NCBI RefSeq assembly: GCF_031885415.1 | Contig: NZ_CP116871.1 | Location: forward strand, 3,162,001 to 3,226,000 | DNA: 64,000 bases | Source of the DNA: Microbacterium forte | GTDB taxonomy: Bacteria > Actinomycetota > Actinomycetes > Actinomycetales > Microbacteriaceae | Reading direction: 5' to 3' | In this document: positions 1 to 7,793 of the stretch, one piece after another | How the letters are laid out: each line of letters opens with the position of its first letter | Numbering within the stretch: the stretch's first letter is position 1 | Position numbers and translations under genes: made by a program | Notes under the pieces: model-generated | What the model was told of the DNA's origin: nothing | The model's database searches: none | The model's input: the letters and a program-made list of their open reading frames with translations, nothing else

Positions 1-83
1 GCAGTGGCCGAACCGCTGAGGGTGGCGATCGTCGCGACGGCGTATGACAGCGTCATCGGCCGCCCCCGCTCTGGCCTCGACAC
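1..83 (-). CDS. N-terminal fragment of an unidentified protein
   Basis: Only the first 27 or so codons are inside the window; the gene continues off the left edge. I chose the GTG at 83 because a GAGGG-type ribosome site precedes it by a few bases and the upstream gene stops at 91. An ATG at 56 is the alternative start. The visible residues after that ATG (MTLSYAVATIATLSGSA) are mildly hydrophobic and could begin a membrane or exported protein. Position and strand make it the likely fourth gene of the operon that starts at 1846. Function cannot be assigned from the fragment. Confidence 0.4.
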   Translation of the reverse strand, partial: MSRPERGRPMTLSYAVATIATLSGSAT

Positions 84-90
84 CCGTCCC

Positions 91-576
91 TCAGGGGTCG
101 ATGCGGAAGCGAGCGAGGTCGTCGTCGCTCCCCTCGATGTCGAGCAGGAAGGGACCTTCGGCGTCCTCGGGCAGCAGGAACGTCAGCAGGATGCGGTACG
201 ACGCCGATTCGGGAAGGCATGAGTTCTCGCCTTCGTCGGAGGGTACGACGAGGCTCTTCCGAGAGCTGAGCCAGGTCCGATCCCTGTCGATCTCGGTGAG
301 TGCGGCCTGCCCGCAGAGTGCGGCATCCGACCCGCCGCTCGACGCCAGTCGGATGCTGAGCACGCGTGTGTCCTCGGGCGTCTCGAACTCACCCCACTCG
401 GTCGGGCCGAGCGTGAGCGTCTGCCCCGCGATGTCGACCGTCGACTCGGCTTCGATCACGCGATCGGTCGGCCGGATGCTGGGCACGATGTCGAGCCACA
501 CGGTGGCACCGAGCATGGCCACGGCAGCGATCGCCAGCGCGATCAGTGACCGGCGCTGCCTCCTCCACCACGTCAC
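91..576 (-). CDS. Membrane-anchored hypothetical protein
   Basis: A 161-residue protein with a basic N-terminus (WWRRQRR), one hydrophobic segment at about residues 10-27, and an acidic, probably extracytoplasmic remainder with a few Cys. The GTG start overlaps the stop of the preceding gene as GTGA, so translation is probably coupled. It is the third of three consecutive genes with the same layout: short basic N-terminus, one membrane helix, beta-rich extracellular part. No family was recognised. The shared layout suggests subunits of one envelope complex, but that is inference. Confidence 0.7.
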   Translation of the reverse strand: MTWWRRQRRSLIALAIAAVAMLGATVWLDIVPSIRPTDRVIEAESTVDIAGQTLTLGPTEWGEFETPEDTRVLSIRLASSGGSDAALCGQAALTEIDRDRTWLSSRKSLVVPSDEGENSCLPESASYRILLTFLLPEDAEGPFLLDIEGSDDDLARFRIDP

Positions 577-1130
577 GGCGCGCTCAACTCGGGGTCGTCG
601 AGCTCGACGCTCGGAGTGCGGGGCAGATCATCGAGGTCGAGCGGGATCGTGATCAGGTCGTCGAGCTCGGCGGTGAGATACGACGAGGTGAGACGCAGCT
701 CGGCGCGTCCGGACGTGACATCGGGCGGCAGCTCGAAGGCCAGGGTGCCGACGGTGTCGATGCCCAGCCGCAGCGGGGTCGACATCAACGACGCATCCGG
801 TCGCTCGCTCGCCTGGAACACGCGGTCGCCGACGGCCAGCGTCGCCAGATTCATCGCAGCGTCGACTTCTGTGTGCGCGGCCGAGGCGATGACCGTCACG
901 ACGAGCCAGTTGCCCTCCGCGCTCCAGTCGGCACCCGGCACCGCGACCTCGTCGGTGAAGGTCGCATCGGTCGCCGCCGCGATCAGTGTGCGCGACTCGA
1001 CGGGTTCGCCGAAAGATCCGCGCACCTCGGTGGGGCCGATGACGTCGTCGTCGGTGGGGGTCACGGCGGTCACGGCACCGGCGGCGATCACCAGGGCGGC
1101 CCCGAGCAGCCAGGGCGTCGCGCGCCTCAC
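573..1130 (-). CDS. Membrane-anchored or secreted hypothetical protein
   Basis: About 185 residues starting VRRATPWLLGAALVIAAGAV, a signal peptide or signal anchor. The rest is acidic and beta-strand-like, with alternating hydrophobic residues. The GTG start at 1130 overlaps the upstream stop as GTGA. The frame stays open upstream to 1358, but that part is antisense-like, Arg-rich and inside the preceding gene, so I excluded it. The next gene downstream again starts at a GTGA overlap. No family was recognised. It probably acts outside the membrane with its two operon partners. Confidence 0.65.
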   Translation of the reverse strand: MRRATPWLLGAALVIAAGAVTAVTPTDDDVIGPTEVRGSFGEPVESRTLIAAATDATFTDEVAVPGADWSAEGNWLVVTVIASAAHTEVDAAMNLATLAVGDRVFQASERPDASLMSTPLRLGIDTVGTLAFELPPDVTSGRAELRLTSSYLTAELDDLITIPLDLDDLPRTPSVELDDPELSAP

Positions 1131-1846
1131 GGTGCCTCCTGCGCGGTCATGGAGATGCGCGAGCTGAGTGCGGCGGGGCGCCAGCTGACGGCTCGCGACG
1201 AGAGGACGACCTGTCCGCGGCGCGTCTCCACCTCGTACACGTCGAGCGACACGGCACCGTCGGGGAACGCATCCTCGGGAATCGTCCAGGCGAAGGTCAC
1301 CTGGCTGGGGACGCCCGGCTGCAGGACCACCTGCCCCGATGAGCCGTCCGCCCGCCATACGTCGACCGAGTCGGTCGCGGTGACGCCCTTCAGCGCGAGG
1401 AGCGGACTCTCGGTGTTGACGAACCCCGTGCTCACTCGGTCGGCGGTGGTGCCGACCCCGATCGGTGAATTCGAGAGGTTCTCCATGCGGGTGCTCATCA
1501 CCAGGAACTTCTCGCCCGGCTCCGCCTCGAGGTACTCCGATTCGATCTCGGTGGCGAACTCGGCGCCGAGCACGGTGATCGCATACATCGAGGTGCGCGC
1601 CTCGTCATCGGGGCCGAGCATGGCCGGCGACGCCTCTGCCCGGGTGAGCCCGCCCATCGCCGCGACGACGATGGCCAGGGCGACCAGGGCGGCAGCCGCC
1701 ACCCAGATCCAGCGGGGGAGCTCTGCGACGGCGTGCGCCCAGCGCGCGAGTGCCTCCCGAACGACGGTTCCGGCACGCGCGGCAGCAGGTGCGGCGAATG
1801 GCGCGGCTGATCGCGACGCGCCGTCGTGATCCCCCGTCTTGCTCAC
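1127..1846 (-). CDS. Membrane-anchored protein with extracellular beta domain
   Basis: 239 residues. An Ala-rich cytoplasmic N-terminus of about 45 residues is followed by one hydrophobic helix at about 46-66 and an extracellular part of about 170 residues. That part has a motif pattern resembling DUF4352-like immunoglobulin folds: conserved small and hydrophobic strands, and 'FLVMSTRMENLSNSPIGVG' at about 114-132. It is the first gene of a chain of GTGA-overlapping genes running to the left edge. The likely role is in the cell envelope. The family match is tentative and no catalytic residues were seen. Confidence 0.65.
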   Translation of the reverse strand: MSKTGDHDGASRSAAPFAAPAAARAGTVVREALARWAHAVAELPRWIWVAAAALVALAIVVAAMGGLTRAEASPAMLGPDDEARTSMYAITVLGAEFATEIESEYLEAEPGEKFLVMSTRMENLSNSPIGVGTTADRVSTGFVNTESPLLALKGVTATDSVDVWRADGSSGQVVLQPGVPSQVTFAWTIPEDAFPDGAVSLDVYEVETRRGQVVLSSRAVSWRPAALSSRISMTAQEAP

Positions 1847-1882
1847 GAGGTCAGCCTACCCAGGGGGTTCGCCCGCCGGCGA

Positions 1883-2770
1883 TCAGGAGCACGTCTCGAA
1901 CACGTACTCCTCGTGCCCCGGCGTGACGAGGTCGCGATCCCGCAGCACCATCGACCCCGGCGCCTCGTCGTCGGCGCACATCTCGGCGAACGACCGCGGC
2001 AGCTCGTCGGAGTACTCGATATCGATCACGGCGTCGCCGTAGACACCGGTGAAGGCTCCGCACTCCTGATAGACCGAGCACTCCTCGACCACGGCGAAGT
2101 CGAACCCGGCGCGCTCGCGCAGCAGGGGCGCATCCTCGGCGGCGTTCTTCTGCCCGGCCGCGAGCCCGGAGTCATGTGCCACGTCGACGAGCAGCGCCGC
2201 GAGGGCGAGGTTGTCATCGAGGGTGAGCGCACCGTCAGAGCGGGTGTACGAGTCGAGGTTGTCGAACTCCACCGCCTCGAATCCCGATTCGGCGCACCCC
2301 TCGATCCACGGACCGACGATCTCGGCGATGCGCTCGCGGCGGTCGTCGGTCGAGGTGTCGAGCAGAGCCTCGTCGGGCCAGTCGGGGTCGAACAGGGGCT
2401 CGCCGCCGCTCTGCAGCACGAGGTCGTCGGGCCAGGTGTCGAGCTCGCCCGGCTGGGTCTGGAAACCGTTCACGTAGCAGATCGAGTACAGCCCCTCGGC
2501 GGGGTCATCCGAGCGGTCCCGACCCACGATGCCGACACCGTCGGCGGGTGCATAGGCGCCGCCGAGCTGGTAGTCGGGTGTTGCTCCCGCTGGTGGAGGC
2601 AGGAAAGGCGCAGGCGGGTCGGAGATGGTCGTGACGCAGCCCGAGAGGGCGAGGACCAGCGCGGCGACGGCGGTGACCGCGACCGTCGCGCGCCTCAGCT
2701 GCCGACCCCGTACAGAGCGGCGATCTCTTTCGAACCCATCCCTTGATCGTACGTGCCGTGCTGGGGCCAT
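1883..2770 (-). CDS. GH114-like (TM1410-type) lipoprotein
   Basis: A lipoprotein with lipobox LSGC ahead of a mature part resembling the GH114 family (endo-alpha-1,4-polygalactosaminidase-like, formerly TM1410). Visible features are the 'CYVNGFQTQPGE' strand, 'GCAESGFEAVEFDNLDSY' (a TIM-barrel strand carrying acidic residues) and the downstream 'AAGQKNA' strand. The expected role is hydrolysis of an extracellular galactosaminoglycan or a related envelope polysaccharide. The ATG at 2770 leaves about 44 residues before the lipid Cys and overlaps the upstream gene by 76 bp. An in-frame CTG at 2698 would give a normal lipoprotein signal and a 4-bp CTGA overlap, and may be the true start. It lies directly downstream of the DUF899 gene. 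Confidence 0.7.
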   Translation of the reverse strand: MAPARHVRSRDGFERDRRSVRGRQLRRATVAVTAVAALVLALSGCVTTISDPPAPFLPPPAGATPDYQLGGAYAPADGVGIVGRDRSDDPAEGLYSICYVNGFQTQPGELDTWPDDLVLQSGGEPLFDPDWPDEALLDTSTDDRRERIAEIVGPWIEGCAESGFEAVEFDNLDSYTRSDGALTLDDNLALAALLVDVAHDSGLAAGQKNAAEDAPLLRERAGFDFAVVEECSVYQECGAFTGVYGDAVIDIEYSDELPRSFAEMCADDEAPGSMVLRDRDLVTPGHEEYVFETCS

Positions 2771-3390
2771 CCGGCCGGGGAGTCCTCCCACTCCTCCTGG
2801 CGGCCGTAGGGGAGCAGGTCCACGAGCCCCTGCAGCTGACTCATGCGCTCGGTGCCTCGTCCGTTCGTGTGCCAGGTGCGATACACGGTGTCGCCGTCGC
2901 GCAGGAAGACGTTCACGCCGAAGCCCTCGTTCGGACCGGCATCCATGTCGGCGCCGAACGTGCTGTCGGCGCTCGAGAACCACGTCATGCGATTGCCCAC
3001 CCGGTCGCGGTAGGCCAGTGCCTCATCGATCGGCCCGTTCGTCACGATCACGAAGCGGGCGTCGTAGTACCGCTCGAGGAAGTCGAGCCGCGTGAACTGC
3101 GAGGTGAAGCCGGTGCACCCTGGGCACTGCCACTCGTTGCCGTCGGTCCACATGTGGTTGTAGACGATGAGCTGTCGATGCTCGCCGAAGATCTCCGACA
3201 GCGCGACCGGACCGTCGGCCCCGACGAGCGTGTAGTCGGGCAGCTCGACCATCGGCAGCCGCCGTCGCTGGGCCGCGATCGCATCGAGCTCTCGCGTCGC
3301 CGCCTTCTCCCGCACGCGCAGTGCGTCGAGCTCGCGTCGCCACGTGTCGGCGTCGACGACGGGCGGAAGGGGCGTCTGGGTCGTGCTCAC
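2695..3390 (-). CDS. DUF899 family thioredoxin-like protein
   Basis: A 231-residue protein of the DUF899 type, a thioredoxin-fold family often annotated as putative dithiol-disulfide oxidoreductase. The N-terminal helix (WRRELDALRVREKAATRELD) is followed by 'LPMVELPDY', a thioredoxin-like core with a CPGC motif in 'WQCPGCTGFTSQF', and a C-terminal 'RTWHTNGRGTE' stretch typical of the family. The GTG start at 3390 has a GGAGG site a few bases upstream; the longer open frame is not supported. It probably acts in the cytoplasm on an unknown substrate. The GH114-like gene follows closely and may be co-transcribed. Confidence 0.85.
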   Translation of the reverse strand: MSTTQTPLPPVVDADTWRRELDALRVREKAATRELDAIAAQRRRLPMVELPDYTLVGADGPVALSEIFGEHRQLIVYNHMWTDGNEWQCPGCTGFTSQFTRLDFLERYYDARFVIVTNGPIDEALAYRDRVGNRMTWFSSADSTFGADMDAGPNEGFGVNVFLRDGDTVYRTWHTNGRGTERMSQLQGLVDLLPYGRQEEWEDSPAGWPQHGTYDQGMGSKEIAALYGVGS

Positions 3391-3451
3391 GGTGGACCTC
3401 CGGATGCTCGGGAAGACGGTGCCCCCAGTGTGCGCTCGCCCACCGACATCG

Positions 3452-4858
3452 TCAACCGATCGGCGAAGGGGCGCCGTCGACCGCGGGTGCATTGACCTCT
3501 TCGGCCGGATTGCGTCGGATGCCGATCCATGACACGACGCCGCCGAGCACGAGCAGCGCGGCCGTGACCCAGGCCGCGTTGTGGAAGCCTGCGAGGTCGA
3601 GCGTGCCGCCGATGATGGTCGACAGCATGGCGACGACGAGCAGTCCGGCGACGCGCGAGACCGCGTTGTTCACCGCGGAGGCGATGCCCGAGCGCGATTC
3701 GTCGATCGCGCCGAGGATCGCCGAGGTGAGCGGAGCCACGGTGAGCGAGAGCCCGAGACCCAGCACGATCATGGCAGGCAGCACCTGCCACCAGTAGTCG
3801 AAGTCCTCGCTGACGACGAGCAGCATGAGGGCGCCGACGGCCATGACGAGCGGACCGACCGTCATGAAGATCCGTGGACCGAAGCGCCCGGCCCATGAGC
3901 CTGCGCGCGAGCTGATCAGGATCATCAGGATGGTCATCGGCAGGCTCGCGAGGCCGGCGGCGGTGGCGCTGAGACCGGCGCCCTGCTGCAGGTAGACGCC
4001 CACGACGAAGCCGTTCAGCGACAGAGCGGCGTAGACGAAGAGAGTGGCGAGGTTGCCCCAGGCGAAATCGCGCACCCGGAACAGCGAGAGCGGCATGAGG
4101 GGAGAGGCCGACCTCTGCTGCCGCACCAGGAACCAGGCGAAGAGCGCAGCTCCGATCAGGCCGGGCAGCCAGATGGCGGGGGACTGCCAGCCGAGGTTCG
4201 GCTGCTCGATCAGCGCGAACACGACCGCGCCGAGGCCGATCGCGCACAGGGCTCCGCTGAGCCAGTCGACGCTCACCCCGCTCGGGTGCTCCTTCAGCTT
4301 CAGCCGGGAGAGCAGCACGAGGGTGACGGCGATCGGCACGACGTTGATGAGGAACACGAATCGCCACGACAGGAAGTCGACGAAGAGTCCACCGAGCAAC
4401 GGGCCGACGAGCTGCGCGGCGGTGGTGAATGCTGTCCACACGCCGATCGCCCGTGACTGCACGTCGGCGCGCATGGTCGCCGTGATCAGCGCGAGCGAGC
4501 TCGGCACGAGCAGAGCGCCGGCTGCTCCCTGCGCGGCTCGCGCGATGATCAGGATGAGGGGATCGGGGGCGGCGGCGACCGCGACGGATGCCACGCCGAA
4601 GGCGATGAGGCCGATGCGCATCACGAGCACCCGGCCATAGGCGTCCGACAGCGATCCCGCGAGCAGGATCAGCGCGCTGAGGGTGATGAGGTACGCGTCG
4701 ACCACCCACTGCTGCGTGGTGATGCCGCCGCCGAGTTCATCGCTGATCGCAGGCAGCGCGACCGTCACGACAGTGCCGTCGAGGAAGGTCACGAAGGATG
4801 CGAGGACGGCGATGGAGATCACGAGCCGCTGCAGCGGCGCGAAGCGAGAGGATGCCAC
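3452..4858 (-). CDS. MFS transporter, DHA2 family (14 TM drug exporter type)
   Basis: 468 residues with about 14 hydrophobic segments, the pattern of the DHA2 drug:H+ antiporter branch. Family motifs are visible: 'LDGTVVTVALPAI' in TM1 (motif D), 'GSLSDAYGRVLVMRIGL' between TM2 and TM3 (motif A), and a motif C-like 'VGPLLGGLFVDFLSWRFVFLINV'. Such proteins export drugs, dyes or endogenous metabolites using the proton gradient. Substrate cannot be read from the sequence. It is a single gene transcribed away from the YbdK-type ligase region, with no regulator gene beside it. Confidence 0.92.
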   Translation of the reverse strand: MASSRFAPLQRLVISIAVLASFVTFLDGTVVTVALPAISDELGGGITTQQWVVDAYLITLSALILLAGSLSDAYGRVLVMRIGLIAFGVASVAVAAAPDPLILIIARAAQGAAGALLVPSSLALITATMRADVQSRAIGVWTAFTTAAQLVGPLLGGLFVDFLSWRFVFLINVVPIAVTLVLLSRLKLKEHPSGVSVDWLSGALCAIGLGAVVFALIEQPNLGWQSPAIWLPGLIGAALFAWFLVRQQRSASPLMPLSLFRVRDFAWGNLATLFVYAALSLNGFVVGVYLQQGAGLSATAAGLASLPMTILMILISSRAGSWAGRFGPRIFMTVGPLVMAVGALMLLVVSEDFDYWWQVLPAMIVLGLGLSLTVAPLTSAILGAIDESRSGIASAVNNAVSRVAGLLVVAMLSTIIGGTLDLAGFHNAAWVTAALLVLGGVVSWIGIRRNPAEEVNAPAVDGAPSPIG

Positions 4859-4895
4859 ACGCTGACACTACTGCCGCCGAGGATATGAGGGGCGG

Positions 4896-5966
4896 TCAGA
4901 TGGCAGTCGTGCTCGCGCGATACAGGTCGCGCAGACCCGCCGTGCCGTGCTCGGCATAGGCCCTGCGCTGTCGCTCGGCACCCGTGCCGTCGGTGCGGAT
5001 GCGAGCGAAGCCCTCGGTGACGAAGTCCTCGTCGCCCAGTCGAGCGAGTGCGGGGCGCAGTCTGTCGAGCAGATCTCGCGCGACGTCCCAGAACGACGCG
5101 ATCCCGCCGCTCGCCGGGTCGACGAGGCGCGCCTCGGTGCCGAATCTCGCTGCCGTCCACAGTGAGGCATCGATCGCGTCGACGCCGATCTCGGGTGCAT
5201 CATCGATCGCGTCGCTCACCATCAGAGCGCGCGTGAGGGCCACGGCGAGCAGCGTGTCGTCGACCGTCAGTTGCGCGTCGAACACCCTCACCTCGACGGT
5301 GGGGAAGCGCTCGGACAGGCGGATGGCCCATGACAGCGAGCCGGCATCCGCGATCGCTGTCATCGCGACGAGTTGCTCGACGTGTGCACGGTAGTCGGCG
5401 AGATCGCGGAAGTGCGGCGGGCTCCACGACGACGGCAATCGTCGGATCAGGATGCTGCGCCAGCTGGCGAACCCCGAATCCCTGCCGTGTGCGAAGGGCG
5501 CGTTGCCGGTGAGAGCCAGCAGAACGGGAAGCCACGGTCGCACGCGATTGAGCACGCGGACGCGCTCTTCGTCGTCCACCACCTCGACATGCACGTGCAG
5601 CCCGTTGACCTCGTGCTCGCGGGTGATCTCGACGAGCTGCGCGTCCACCGCGTCGTAGTGGGGCGAAGAGACCACCGTCAGGCGCTTCGGTGAGATGAAC
5701 GGGGTGCCGATGGAGGCGAAGACCGCACCCTGATCGGCGGCGTACGTGCCGATCAGGCTGCGCGTCCGTCGCAGCTGCGCCTCGGCATCCGCCCTGGTGG
5801 TCGCGGGCGATGTCGCCGACTCGAGCTGACAGGTGAGGTATTCGGGGGTGAGGCCCGCAGCAGCGTCCTCGGGGATGCGCTCGCGGGTGGCTGGGCTCAT
5901 GGCCGCGGGTACGAGTGTCTGCTCATCGAGCAGGACGAACTCCTCCTCGACGCCGAACCGGGCCAT
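4896..5966 (-). CDS. YbdK-type carboxylate-amine ligase (GCS2 family)
   Basis: 356 residues, the usual length for YbdK/glutamate-cysteine ligase 2 proteins. The opening MARFGVEEEFVLLD is the family's hallmark start and fixes the ATG at 5966. Further conserved parts are 'EYLTCQLESATSP', 'SIGTPF', 'EVNGLHVHVEV', 'LLALTGNAPF', 'GRDSGFASWRS' and 'TVEVRVFDAQLTVDD'. Family members form an ATP-dependent amide bond between a carboxylate such as glutamate and an amine such as cysteine. The true substrate in Microbacteriaceae is not settled. It ends 37 bp beyond the MFS start and could be co-transcribed with it. Confidence 0.9.
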   Translation of the reverse strand: MARFGVEEEFVLLDEQTLVPAAMSPATRERIPEDAAAGLTPEYLTCQLESATSPATTRADAEAQLRRTRSLIGTYAADQGAVFASIGTPFISPKRLTVVSSPHYDAVDAQLVEITREHEVNGLHVHVEVVDDEERVRVLNRVRPWLPVLLALTGNAPFAHGRDSGFASWRSILIRRLPSSWSPPHFRDLADYRAHVEQLVAMTAIADAGSLSWAIRLSERFPTVEVRVFDAQLTVDDTLLAVALTRALMVSDAIDDAPEIGVDAIDASLWTAARFGTEARLVDPASGGIASFWDVARDLLDRLRPALARLGDEDFVTEGFARIRTDGTGAERQRRAYAEHGTAGLRDLYRASTTAI

Positions 5967-5977
5967 ATACGCGAGCC

Positions 5978-6244
5978 CTAGTGGTCGCGCAGCGCCGAGA
6001 TGAGCTCGGCCTTGCGCTGACGGCTGTAACCGGTGAGGCCGATCTCCTTGGCGCGGGCGCGCAGTTCGTCGACGGTCCAGTCCTCGTAGTCGCCGTGTTC
6101 GCCGCCTCGGCGCCCGACAGCGCTTCGGCCGTCGCGGGCGGCGGCATTGGAGATGCGGGCGGCCTTCTCCTTCGAGGCGCCGTCGTCGCGGAGCTCTTCG
6201 TACAGCTCCGGATCCTTCAGCGAGTTGTTCCTGCGTCCTGGCAT
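5978..6244 (-). CDS. DUF7218 / Rho N-terminal-like small protein
   Basis: 88 residues, highly charged. The N-terminal half 'NSLKDPELYEELRDDGASKEKAARISNA' is typical of small actinobacterial DUF7218 proteins. The C-terminal half 'WTVDELRARAKEIGLTGYSRQRKAELISALR' matches the Rho-termination-factor N-terminal/SAP-like helix-extended-helix, which usually binds nucleic acid. It ends 11 bp before the YbdK-type start on the same strand. Proteins of this type are often found beside stress genes. A nucleic-acid-binding role is inferred from the fold only. Confidence 0.82.
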   Translation of the reverse strand: MPGRRNNSLKDPELYEELRDDGASKEKAARISNAAARDGRSAVGRRGGEHGDYEDWTVDELRARAKEIGLTGYSRQRKAELISALRDH

Positions 6245-6367
6245 GTCGTGTGCTCCTCTCGCACGGCGGGAAGGCCCGAGTCAAGGCCCTCGGGGCATGG
6301 GATGAGGCGGTCTAGGTTGGGAGACCGTAGATGGGCGCCTCCCCCGCGCCCCGAGAAGGGAAGACCG

Positions 6368-6532
6368 ATGAACATCCTGCTGATCATCATCATCGTCGTC
6401 GCCATCATCCTGGCGATCACCGGCGGGCTCGTGCAGTCCCTGCAGTTCCTCCTGTGGGTCGGCCTGGTGCTGCTGGCCATCGCGGTCATCGCCTGGTTGA
6501 TCCGAGCGATCTCCGGCAACCGCACCCGCTGA
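6368..6532 (+). CDS. Small hydrophobic membrane protein (54 aa)
   Basis: A 54-codon gene, MNILLIIIIVVAIILAITGG..., that is almost entirely hydrophobic, with two membrane helices (about 3-19 and 26-46) and a basic C-terminus (RAISGNRTR). The start has a GAAGGGAAG purine run about 8 bases upstream. It is followed at once by a strong hairpin at 6540-6567. Small proteins like this are common in actinobacteria near CsbD and other stress genes. No specific function is known to me. Confidence 0.75.
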   Translation: MNILLIIIIVVAIILAITGGLVQSLQFLLWVGLVLLAIAVIAWLIRAISGNRTR

Positions 6533-6539
6533 TCCGCGC

Positions 6540-6567
6540 AGTGAGGCCCGCTCCGGCGGGCCTCACT
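6540..6567. terminator. Bidirectional terminator hairpin
   Basis: A 12-bp perfect stem (AGTGAGGCCCGC paired with GCGGGCCTCACT) around a 4-base loop. It lies between the convergent small membrane protein gene (ends 6532) and the CsbD gene (ends 6578 on the other strand), the right place for a shared intrinsic-type terminator, although no long T-run follows. Confidence 0.75.
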
Positions 6568-6577
6568 CCGTTCGGGA

Positions 6578-6784
6578 TCAGTCCCGGGAGCTGTCGCGCA
6601 GGTTGTCGCCGACGTTCTTGGCGGCGTCCTTCACGTTCTCGCCGGCCTGCTTGGCGGAGGCCTTCGCCTGATCGCCGCGGCCCTCGGCTTCGAGCTTCTC
6701 GTTGTCGGTCGCCTTTCCGACGCCCTCCTTGATCTTTCCGCCGGCCTTCTCCGCTGCGTTCTTGATGTCGTCTGCTCCACTCAT
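6578..6784 (-). CDS. CsbD family stress protein
   Basis: 68 residues of the CsbD-like family: 'DDIKNAAEKAGGKIKEGVGKATDNEKLEAEGRGDQAKA' is the characteristic amphipathic, Lys/Glu/Ala/Gly-rich repeat-like helix, followed by a similar segment 'AGENVKDAAKNVGDNLRD'. CsbD proteins are small, abundant cytoplasmic proteins induced by general stress in Bacillus. Their biochemical role is unknown. A purine-rich AAGGAAGAG site precedes the ATG. It stands alone on its strand, with the terminator at 6540-6567 downstream. Confidence 0.92.
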   Translation of the reverse strand: MSGADDIKNAAEKAGGKIKEGVGKATDNEKLEAEGRGDQAKASAKQAGENVKDAAKNVGDNLRDSSRD

Positions 6785-6988
6785 GGGGCTCTTCCTTTCA
6801 TCAGTCGATCAATGTCCGTCCACCGTCCCACGGGACGAGAATCCTGCACACGGGATTGACAACGACGAGCACTCGTGACAGCGTCCGCCGGGCATCGACG
6901 TGGATGCCGCACACGACTAACCTGGCCCCAGGCGGGTGGTCCTGCCCGCTCTCACCTCGGCTGCGGCCGACGAAGGAAGCGGTAGAAA

Positions 6989-7390
6989 ATGGACTCGATG
7001 ATGATGGGCGCCATGCGCTCGAACATGATGTCGATGCCCGACATGGCGACGATGGACATGTCCGTCTTGCAGGCCTGCATGGACGCGTGTTCGGCGTGCG
7101 AGCAGGCGTGCACGGTGTGCTCGACGCAGATGATGGACTGCTCGCCCGCCTGCATGAACTGCGCCGACATGTGCAACACCATGATGCGGTCGATGATGCG
7201 GATGCAGGGCATGACCCCCGCGTCGATGATGTCCATGCTCGACGCCTGCATCGCGATGTGCCAGACGTGCATGGACGAGTGCATGCAGCACGCCGACCAC
7301 AGCGAGGTCTGCAAGATGTGCGCTCAGGCCTGCAAGGACTGCATGGACGCATGCATGGCCGTCAAGGACATGATGATGGCGACCGCCTGA
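6989..7390 (+). CDS. Csp-type four-helix-bundle copper-storage protein, Met/Cys-rich
   Basis: 133 residues with about 18 Cys, mostly in CxxxC/CxxC helical spacing ('CMDACSACEQACTVC', 'CSPACMNCADMC', 'CIAMCQTCMDEC', 'CKMCAQACKDCMDAC'). This is the pattern of four-helix-bundle copper storage proteins (Csp, DUF326), which bind many Cu(I) ions along the bundle core. No signal peptide is present, as in the cytosolic Csp3 type. About a quarter of the residues are Met, including an N-terminal Met-rich tail of some 25 residues, more than I expect for the family. AAGGAAG precedes the ATG. No copper ATPase or CsoR gene lies in this window. Confidence 0.9.
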   Translation: MDSMMMGAMRSNMMSMPDMATMDMSVLQACMDACSACEQACTVCSTQMMDCSPACMNCADMCNTMMRSMMRMQGMTPASMMSMLDACIAMCQTCMDECMQHADHSEVCKMCAQACKDCMDACMAVKDMMMATA

Positions 7391-7445
7391 GCCGCATCCC
7401 CTGTCATCGAGCGAGGACGGCCAGGCCGCCCGAGACGACGCGCGC

Positions 7446-7793
7446 TCAGCCGAGCGCGACGTTGAACTGCGCGCGGCCGACGGCCAGCACGCCGTAGCGC
7501 ACGTGCAGCGCGATCGGCGTGCCCGCGGGTGCCTCGAGCGCCGCACCCGACGCGTTCCACAGCGTGTGCGTGGCGTCGTCGAGCGTGCGCACGAGGAGCT
7601 CGCCCGTGGTCGCGTCGGCGTGCTCGACGATCGCGTCCGCCCACTCGCTCGGCGTCGCCGACGCGATGCGCGCCTGAATCAGGTGCAGCGCGTGGCCCGC
7701 CTCGAAGGAGGAGCAGGCGAAGCCGTGACGGCACATGCACGCAGAACGCTCACGCACCGAGAGGGGCGAAAGGTGGTTCAGCGGCGTGGACAC
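7446..7793 (-). CDS. Conserved hypothetical protein with Cys motif
   Basis: 115 residues. The GTG start at 7793 is chosen because AAGGAGACCACC precedes it; the longer open frame upstream is not protein-like. An N-terminal 'CMCRHGFACSSF' cluster at about residues 19-30 could bind metal. The rest, 'ADAIVEHADATTGELLVRTLDDATHTLWNASG', reads like a small beta barrel. It is convergent with the Csp-type copper gene (55 bp apart) and divergent from the FBP gene. I do not recognise the family. The Cys/His cluster near a copper gene is suggestive only. Confidence 0.7.
   Translation of the reverse strand: MSTPLNHLSPLSVRERSACMCRHGFACSSFEAGHALHLIQARIASATPSEWADAIVEHADATTGELLVRTLDDATHTLWNASGAALEAPAGTPIALHVRYGVLAVGRAQFNVALG

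Noticed and set aside
6856..6885. TTGACA at 6856-6861 as promoter of the Csp-type copper gene
   Set aside because: No -10-like hexamer occurs at suitable spacing, and it lies over 100 bases upstream of the gene. I could not support it.
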